Part shown: positions 56,869-64,000 of the stretch, one piece after another
Position numbering within the stretch: the first letter of the stretch is position 1
How the letters are laid out: each line of letters begins with the position of its first letter
NCBI GenBank assembly: GCA_031216915.1
Contig: CM062294.1
Coordinates: 165,805,455 to 165,869,454, forward strand
DNA from: Pictodentalium vernedei
Taxonomy: Eukaryota > Mollusca > Scaphopoda > Dentaliida > Dentaliidae
Length of the DNA stretch: 64,000 nucleotides
Direction: 5' to 3'
Notes under the pieces: generated by a model
Databases searched by the model: none
What the model was told of the DNA's origin: nothing
What the model saw: only the letters and a program-made list of their open reading frames with translations
Translations under genes and position numbers: made by a program

Positions 56869-59800
56869 ATTGAAAGGATATTGATCAATTGTTTTAAGAG
56901 GAAGTCTTCCTCTGACCTTATTATCATTCTATATGTGGTCAGTGTACTCGCATTAACTCCGGTTCTGTATCGTATGATTTCGATGACAATATGGGAAGCG
57001 TATGTCACGGTATGTTGTTGGGGATTTGGACACTCCGGTCCTTTCCCCGCAGGGTCACTCTACTTTATCAATTTCTATTTCAGACGATCAAGATTAGGGT
57101 GATGTATCTGTGATGTCTTCCAACAGTGTGCCTCCGTCGTCACAATTAATGAAGGGCTAGCGGAAAAGTGCTCATGTAATACGCCAATTGCCTAAGAGGA
57201 CCCTAGTAGGCTCGACGGCCTTTGACGTCCGCTAGCTCGCCCGGTGTAGCGTCCATTCACCGAATGGTTCGGCAGCCGGGTTCGTCCGTTGCGGTCTAGA
57301 AGGAATTTTGGGGTGATGCGAGCACTATAAAATTAACTTGATGCACACCCAGTGACGGCGGATCGGAGGGAGAACGGAGGAAGCCTTTTAGTCCGGTTCA
57401 TAGCTCGTTCCGGTCCATCCGGACGGCAAGCGAGAGAGGCCCCTCTCTCGTTCAACAACATCTGGCCCCAGATGTTGTGGTACAAATGTGTCGTTAGCGG
57501 AGCATACGTCCGTCGCTCGGGACGCTCCGTTGTATAGGCAGTCCGCTGAGACTGCTAAGGCTTCCTCTTCTCGTCAGCGCACACGACCGCACCTTGGCTG
57601 CGTGACCGCCGATATATTACCAGCTTCGCCGATCAAGGATTCTTCGGCGACCAGGTCACACCATCCGGCAGCCAGGGATTCGAGACCGATGGACTCCGGA
57701 CGTTCGCATAGGAAAAGTATGCGGGAGCCATCTGATGCGGAGCTGCCCTCGGCGAAGCAGCGATAGACTGCGCCTCCGCAGGTCTCGACGCCGGACATTC
57801 TTGTGCACATAGCACAGCTTATCGCAGCATCCCAGCAGCCGACAGAAACGGTGTCGGATCGAGAATTATCCGACAGCGCTGGGTCGGTAGCCGGGGACTC
57901 GAGGCCTGCAGACTCCGGACGTTCGCATAGGAAGTATGCGGGAGTCAACGTACACGGAGCTTCCAGCGGCAATGCATCGTAAGTCCGCTACTGCACAGGC
58001 CTCGGGAACGGACGTGCTTTCCTTAATAGCACAGTTTATCGCAGCATCCCAGCATCAACTGAATCTGTCGCATATATTTTATCCGACGATGCTGGGTCGG
58101 GACGCTCCGCGGAAGCGGGTACGGACGTCCGAAAGTTTCATCCGGTTCGACGGGATACCGAAAGGGATTCGGTGGATTTCAAGCTTTCCCTTTCGGAACA
58201 ACATATGCTGCGATGCCGGATAAGAAACTGATAGCGTCGGTGGACTTAGAAATTTTTGGTTCGGTTCAGGGACATCGTCCCTCAGTTCCGACATAGTCCA
58301 ATAATGTCACACAAACTTTCGAATTATTGAACGACGCTATATATATTATTATTTTATGCTTGCTATCCAAGCATTTCTGGTTTCTTGTTCGAAGAGTTAT
58401 GGAGATGTCTTTCAAAAGTGTGCCTCTGTCGTCATAGTTAATGAAGAGTTAGCGGCAATAAGTGCTCATGGAAAATGTCTATCGCTTACGGAGTGACATT
58501 CGCTAGCTCACCCGGTGTAGCGTACATTCATCGAATGGTTCGGTTGCCGGGTTCGTCCGTTGCGGTCTAGGAAGGAGATTTGGGTGATGCGAGCACTTTA
58601 ATTACTTTAGTACTCACCCAGTGACGGCAGATTGAGGACAGATCGGAGGAAGCCAACAACATAGGGGACCGCAGGTTGTGGTTCAGATATTTTACATTCG
58701 GAACATATGTCCGTTGCTCGGGACGCTCCGTTATATTGACAGTCCGAGAGACTGCCTTTAATGCTTCCTCATCCTCACAGCAGGGCACACGACCGCACAT
58801 TGGCTACGTGACCTCGAGTATCCGATCAGTTTCGGCATTCAGTGATTCCACAGCGAATAGGTCGCGCCATCCGGTAGCCAAGGGACACGAGGCCTATACA
58901 CTCCGTTCGCTCGCATATTGGAAGTATGCACGGGGTAACGATCTCGGAGCTTCCTGCGGCAATGCATCGTAAGACCGCTGCTCCTCAGGCCTCAGTGACG
59001 GACGTGCTATCCGAGTTAGCACAGTTGTTTCGCAGCATCCCAGCAATTGACGGTTTCTTGGTCGAATCAGGAATTATCCGACGGCGCTGGGTCGGTGCGG
59101 TCCGCGGTTGCATCAAGCTACGGACGACCGAACGCTTTATAGGGTCCGACAGGATGGCGAAAGGGATTCGAAAGATTTCGAGTTTTTCCTTTAGTAGTAT
59201 CGGAAGATGCCTTTCATATCTTCTGGCATTTCTTCCAGTGATTATTTTTCGGACTTAATTGCTGCGATCTTGGATAAGAGACTTATAGCGTCATTGGACT
59301 CGGTTTTTTCGATCGGTACAGGGACTTTGTCCCTGACTTACCGACGCAGTCCAATATTGTCATTACAACATGTGTTTTATTTTTCGACGCTATATATTTA
59401 TATATATATACAAGCCTGCTACTAAGCATGATAGTTTAGTTTCTTGTCCGCGTGGCTCATTTCTGCCATTTTATCTTTTTTACATATAGTTTATTTTGGC
59501 AGAGCAGGGCATACCGAGAGTTCATATGCGTCTAGACGGTGTGATTAAAGACTGCATATATTCTTTTTCACCGTTTATGTCTTTTCCAATTTCAATGTTG
59601 GGAACGACATTATGTATAGTAGACTTAACTTAGACGCTTTATTATACGTAATCCGCCTTACTGAGGCGTTATCATTACGTCTTCAAGAAAAGATTTACGG
59701 GATATTATTCTCAATGTAATTTCTTTTGAGGGCAGTAGTTTGTTCACGTATAACTCCGCCCTTCAGTGGCTGATTGGAGTTGGTTAGACGTGATGCAGCC

Positions 59801-59903
59801 CTAGCTACATCCACGCGTGGATAGTAGGTTAAGAACTCTCTCAGAGTCGCTTCGTTCTCGGAGGAGCTTCTCTTCGACGGCAACTTTCCGGCAATCCATG
59901 AAT
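56869..59903 (+). pseudogene. Gag remnant of element 3, with tandem duplications
   Basis: The gag start is lost (ATTGAAAGG where elements 1 and 2 have ATGAA). Many stops and frameshifts follow. The stretch from 57112 to about 58395 is repeated from 58404 to about 59460, an offset of about 1.29 kb. A smaller duplication places 57670-57888 beside 57889 to about 58105 (offset 219 bp). The part from about 57230 to 57888 is far closer to element 1 than the rest, with a stretch of about 100 bp that appears identical to 36569-36674. The remnant ends near 59903, where sequence matching element 1 at about 37618 jumps to sequence matching about 38920. No functional product is expected. Confidence 0.85.
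57230..57888 (+). other. Young-looking gag patch inside element 3
   Basis: This patch aligns with about 36142-36810 of element 1 with few differences, while the sequence on both sides and the second gag copy (58404-59460) are much more diverged. The right edge coincides with the small tandem duplication at 57889. Template switching or gene conversion from a young element would explain it. A stop (TAG near 57764) is already present. Confidence 0.7.
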
Positions 59904-59906
59904 TGC

Positions 59907-60888
59907 TTGATTTATACATTCTCTTGTCTATCTAGTGTTACAAGAGATTCAGACTGGGGCAAACATTCGGTGGTTGACTCAGAGAGTGCCGCCGCAGTTG
60001 CCGGACCCGAGTGTGGCTGTTATGACGGTTGCCAGTCAAACAGATTGGGATATATACTGATCCCTACGGATTCGAAGTGCCAGGGTCTTTGGGTTCCGCA
60101 GTCTTTTAGCTATCAGTTAACTTCCGCGGAATAATGTTTTTTAGGCTTGCTTTATGTCATTGCATGAACATTATTCAGAAACGCATGCCCAAATTCCTGT
60201 CCTTTAATTCGACAGTAGTGGCGTATCTCCGGAACCAGGGAGGCACTCTTTCGTTTCCGTTATTCAATTTAATGGAAAGAATCCGTCTGTTGGTTATAGT
60301 ACACCAAGTTCAGTTTTGGTCCGTCATATTCTGGGTCGTCTGATTGTTTTTTCGCACTCCCGTTCTCTTACGGGTCGCTTGTTGCTGTCAGAATGGACTC
60401 TCAACAAACAAGTATTCAATCAGATTTGCTATCTATGGGAGCGCCCAATGATGTTTTATTTATGACACAGCTGGCTAATCAATTGCAGACGTATGTGTTG
60501 GCTTGTCCAGATCTCTGAGCTAATACTGTTAACGCTCTATTGATCTATAGGACGGAATGATAGGATACGCATATCCTCCGGCGCTGTTGTTTTTAGCAGG
60601 TATTGCTAAGATAAACAACCACAATACATTTCTGTTGATAGCATCTCTATCTTCACAGAGATCATGAGTAATTTACTCTCTTGTCTACTGTGGATCTTAA
60701 CGTGAAATCTTCCTCTATGTGAGGATCTTTTTTCACTGGGTAAATCGTGTCATCTTTATCACAACCAGCAAGGTCGCAACCTTCATGTATTCCGTTGTGT
60801 GGTCCGTATTGCATTGTAAGCACTGTACTGGACGAGCTTTGGACGCGATTTCTTACTATAAGAGATCCTCTTCTTCGCTATTCTATGC
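59907..60888 (+). pseudogene. RNase H and methyltransferase-like remnant of element 3 (RT deleted)
   Basis: Sequence matching element 1 from about 38922 resumes at about 59907, so roughly 1.3 kb is missing. That loss removes the Gag tail and the whole RT core, including YLDDIL. Short stretches still read as RNase H (for example VVAYLRNQGGT from about 60218) and as the following domain, in different frames. The part ends near 60888, where the RT stop would lie. It is not functional. Confidence 0.85.
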
Positions 60889-61806
60889 GACTAAAGTGGA
60901 GGCTCTTCCGTCGTGGTGTAGGGATCATTATGTTCATATGGTTGATCCCTCCATACTACGCATTGCTAGTTTTTAGTATACTTGTTTCACAAGATCTACT
61001 GCAGCCTGTTGTTATTTAGGTTATAGGTTTATGTTACCTCATACCTATGCACTCTACGATAGTTTACAATTGAGTCTTTTGTCTCTTTATCTAAGTCAGT
61101 TAGTAACTTTTTGATAAATAGACTTAGAATCTTTAGATTAAATTCCTATACGGATTTTAACTTCAGGTTCTTATTTAGCTAAGTAATCATTTGAGCCTCT
61201 GGAAACAGTAGTTTTCAAATTCTGACCTTTTAGACAGTAATTCTGTTGGTTTCTCTTTTACTGTAGAGTCAGTGAGTTTCATGCACTATCGATGGATGAT
61301 TTTCACTTTCATAGTTTCGGAATCAATACTTCCGTTACTATTTAGGTTGGATTGTTGCATAAGAGTTAGGCTCCTATTATCCGGAACCTATTATTTTAAG
61401 GTCCTTCCGTCTTCATATGGGCATAGGCCTTTACTCTTTCCGGGTACAGTTTATGTATTTATAAACAGATATCTGTTTATTACAAGGGCGTAAGCTTCTT
61501 CTGTCTTTGATGTCTAGTAGAAGGACGTTACGCTCCATTTTATTGTTAATGGATTCTATTAACTAGCGTACTGCTTATGGTATATCATTGGCTTAGCAGT
61601 TGTGCTTAAGATTTCGGCTCATGAAGTAAGAGTTCTTCTACTTCTTGGGCTTACATTAATAGTGTTGCTATTATAGATTTTTGAAGGCTGCTCATTGCGC
61701 TCAGCCATCCACATTCCTGAATTTTATCTCAGAAATATCGAGTCCATTTCTGGAGGCCTCTATTTGTTAGGTCTATTATCTACTGCTCAGAATGTCATTC
61801 ACTTAA
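60624..61806 (+). pseudogene. Tyrosine recombinase remnant of element 3
   Basis: This aligns with the whole YR gene of element 1. The start is ATA instead of ATG, and several indels break the frame. Fragments such as RALDAISYYKRSSSSLFYATK (60.8 kb) and the C-terminal HEVR region near 61620 are recognisable. The stop TAA at 61804-61806 aligns with that of element 1. It cannot make recombinase. Confidence 0.86.
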
Positions 61807-62386
61807 CAGTTGCTACTATAGCTAGGTAGGCTGTCTGTTTCGGCAGTGTCTCCGTTCGGCTGCCCTCTTCGCTCTGGGCTATTTGACCCAGGGCAAGAAA
61901 AAGGGGGGGGGGAGGGTGTTCCCTTGGGTCACCTGTTTTTACTATGAAAACAAGGGGATACCTCCTCCGGAGTTAGTAATTCTGAGCTGTTATTGGGATG
62001 GTTGTTTAGTGAGAAGTTTAAGTTTATAAAATTCATTCAAGTCTTAGTTTTTAAAGTATAGCTTTTGAATATTGCATATGTCAACGGACATGATTATGCA
62101 ATTCTCACACACTTTTAGGAGTATAAGAGTCTCTATTCTCTAGACTTACTTTATTATTGGCTTACTTTAAAAATTATTAGTATAAGGATTATTGGATATT
62201 AATAGAGTACATGGATATATGAAGCTCAATTTTTGGAAGGTGTTGTATCTTTCTAATTTATCATAAATAAGAAAGATACATGTAAGGCCTATTACTTCTT
62301 TTCCCTACAGGGGATGACTCTATTTTATTTTATTGAGCGTATTCCATTTTGCTCTATGTCCTTGGCCCTCCAGCCTTTTTACTATT
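61807..62386 (+). other. 3' non-coding region of element 3
   Basis: The 41-bp hairpin block is unchanged (61857-61897), a 10-G run lies at 61903-61912, and the 16-bp AT hairpin is kept at 62245-62279 with a different loop (TCA). Sequence between these parts has diverged more. Confidence 0.7.
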
Positions 62387-62475
62387 CAGCTATGTCTGGG
62401 TCATTGGTACAGTATAAAAATGTTAAAAAATTTATAGTAATTTATATATTTTTTATACTTACCAATGACCCAGAC
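62387..62475 (+). repeat. Internal complementary region (ICR), element 3
   Basis: Part A (62387-62421) complements this element's own left end, including its private CATAGCT variant. Part B (62422-62475) complements its right end. Both are perfect by eye, in contrast to the decayed genes. Confidence 0.93.
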
Positions 62476-62548
62476 GGGGATGGCCCTCCCAGGAGTTGGG
62501 AACTCTTGCCTCCCCGCTGAGTACATAGCGCTTACCAGGCACTGGTTA

Positions 62549-62739
62549 TTAGAATGATAAATGGCGCCAATTTCGGAACGTCCTTGACACTGCGCATGCG
62601 CAGTAGGGGCGAAGTGTGGAGGGCCTCTCAGGACATGTTTTCTTTAGTTTTAGATGCAAATTTTGGGGATTGGGGGGCAAAATTTGTGTTTGGCCCTATA
62701 TTTTAAGAGTTAGCACCAGCTATGTCTGGGTCATTGGTA
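62549..62739 (-). repeat. Right inverted terminal repeat, element 3
   Basis: This is the exact inverted partner of 55788-55978. The 38-bp tip (62740-62777) follows and is the same length as in the other elements. The palindrome is at 62589-62604. Confidence 0.95.
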
Positions 62740-62777
62740 AGTATAAAAAATATATAAATTACTATAAATTTTTTAAC

Positions 62778-64000
62778 TTTTCACTACTCATTAATCATTC
62801 GAGTAGAGCAATGGTGGGTATCGCTACATTTTCTCCTTATTTTCCCATATAGCACAGAGTCTCTGAACCTGGAATGCAATGATACATTGCTCAGTATGCA
62901 GGCCAGTCATGCTATGACAGCTTTTCCCACATTTTCACCATATTTTGTGTTGTAGCGCATAGTCTCTGAATCCGTAATACAATTTTACACTACTCTTTAA
63001 TCATTCAAGTAGAGCAGTGATGGGTATTGCTACATTTTCTTCATATTTTGTCATTTAGCACAGAGTTTCTGAACCTGGAATGCAATTATACTTTGCTAGG
63101 TATGCAGGCCCGTCAGGCTATGACAGGTATTCCTACATTTTATCCATATTTTGTCTTGTAGCACAGAGTCTCTGAATCCGTAATACAATTTTTCTCTACT
63201 CAGTGAACATGCCAGTCATGCTATGTCAGGTATTGCTACATTTTCTCTATATTTCATCATGTAGCACAGAGTCTCTGAGCCTAGAATACAATTTTCCATT
63301 GCTCAGAATGCAGGCCAATCATGCTATGGCAGGTATTCCTACATGTTCTCCATATTTTATCTTGTAGCACAGAGTCTCTGAATCCGTAATACAATTTTAC
63401 ACTACTCATTAATCATTCGAGTAGAGCAATAATGGGTATTGCTACATTTTCTTCTTATTTTGTCATTTAGCACAGAGACTCTGAACCTGAAATGCAATTA
63501 TACTTTGCTCAGTATGCAGGCCAGTCAGGCTATGACAGGTATTCCTACATTTTATCCATATTTTGTCTTGTAGCACAGAGTCTCTGAATCCGTAATACAA
63601 TTTTACACTACTCATTAATCATTCCAGTAGAGCAATAATGGGTATTGCTACATTTTCTTCATATTTTGCATTTAGCAGAGTCTCTGAACCTGGAATGCAA
63701 TTATACCTTGCTCAGAATGCAGGCCAGTCATAGTATAACAGGTATTCCCACATTCTCTCCATATTTTGTCTTGTAGCACAGAGTCTCTGAATCCGTAATA
63801 CAATTTTTTACTACTCAGTGAAAATGCCAGTCATGCTATGACAGGTATTGCTACATTTTCTCTATATTTCACCATGTGGCACATAGTCTGTGAGCCTGAA
63901 ATACAATTTTACAATGCTCAATATGCAGACCAATCATCCTATGACAGGTATTCCTACATTTTATCCATATTTTGTCTTGTAGCACAGAGTCTCTGAATCC
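62778..64000. repeat. Satellite segment 4: continuation of U3
   Basis: U3 resumes exactly after the position where element 3 inserted (equivalent to 43296 in U1) and runs to the window edge, ending about 12 bp short of the next expected unit start. No gene is present. Confidence 0.95.

Larger units (their letters stand above)
55776..62777 (+). mobile_element. Decayed, internally deleted DIRS-type element 3
   Basis: The element is 7002 bp with the same architecture as the other two, but coding regions are broken by many substitutions and frameshifts. The RT domain is deleted and gag is partly duplicated. The ITRs, tips and ICR are intact and match one another perfectly. It is inserted at ACAAT^TTTTCAC with no target duplication. 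It cannot encode its own machinery and is probably a non-autonomous passenger moved by a related element. Confidence 0.94.

Overview
The window is non-coding satellite DNA from a eukaryote, broken by three insertions of a DIRS-type tyrosine-recombinase retrotransposon. There are no host protein genes, tRNAs or rRNAs that I can support. An AT-rich satellite with higher-order structure, together with DIRS elements, suggests an animal genome, probably invertebrate or non-mammalian vertebrate. The species cannot be told from this sequence. The context looks centromeric or pericentromeric, which is inference.

Layout. Satellite occupies 1-34724, 41854-45406, 52535-55775 and 62778-64000, about 42.7 kb or roughly 415 monomers of 103 bp. 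Two monomer classes alternate, giving a 206-bp dimer. Larger periods sit on top: a 1442-bp 14-mer (6299-10483), a 2677-bp 26-mer (41854 onward), a super-repeat of about 5.05 kb, and a long-range duplication with an 18227-bp offset (1-6041 = 18228-24268).

The three elements are all on the + strand. Element 1 is 34725-41853, element 2 is 45407-52534 and element 3 is 55776-62777. Elements 1 and 2 are nearly identical and carry a 700-aa Gag, an RT-RNase H-methyltransferase-like ORF and a tyrosine recombinase (YR). Only element 1 has all three frames open, because element 2 has a one-base frameshift in YR. Element 3 is heavily decayed: it lacks the RT domain, carries tandem duplications in gag, and contains a gag patch almost identical to element 1. 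Its 191-bp inverted terminal repeats are nevertheless perfect.

How the parts work together. Each element has DIRS-type ends: inverted terminal repeats (ITRs) of about 190 bp plus an internal complementary region (ICR) that joins the complements of both extreme ends. In the known DIRS model, Gag packages RNA, RT-RNase H makes DNA, the ICR bridges the ends to form a circle, and YR inserts the circle without a target-site duplication. All three insertions fit this: the flanks rejoin to intact satellite with no base gained or lost, and the ICR predicts the same end bases. Each ITR has a CpG-rich core with a palindrome matching the NRF1 consensus. Two 3' hairpins are preserved even in the decayed copy.

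Removing the three elements restores a continuous 26-mer satellite array, so the insertions came after array amplification. I aligned by eye and ran no computation. Percent identities are therefore mostly not given, and boundaries inside element 3 are approximate.
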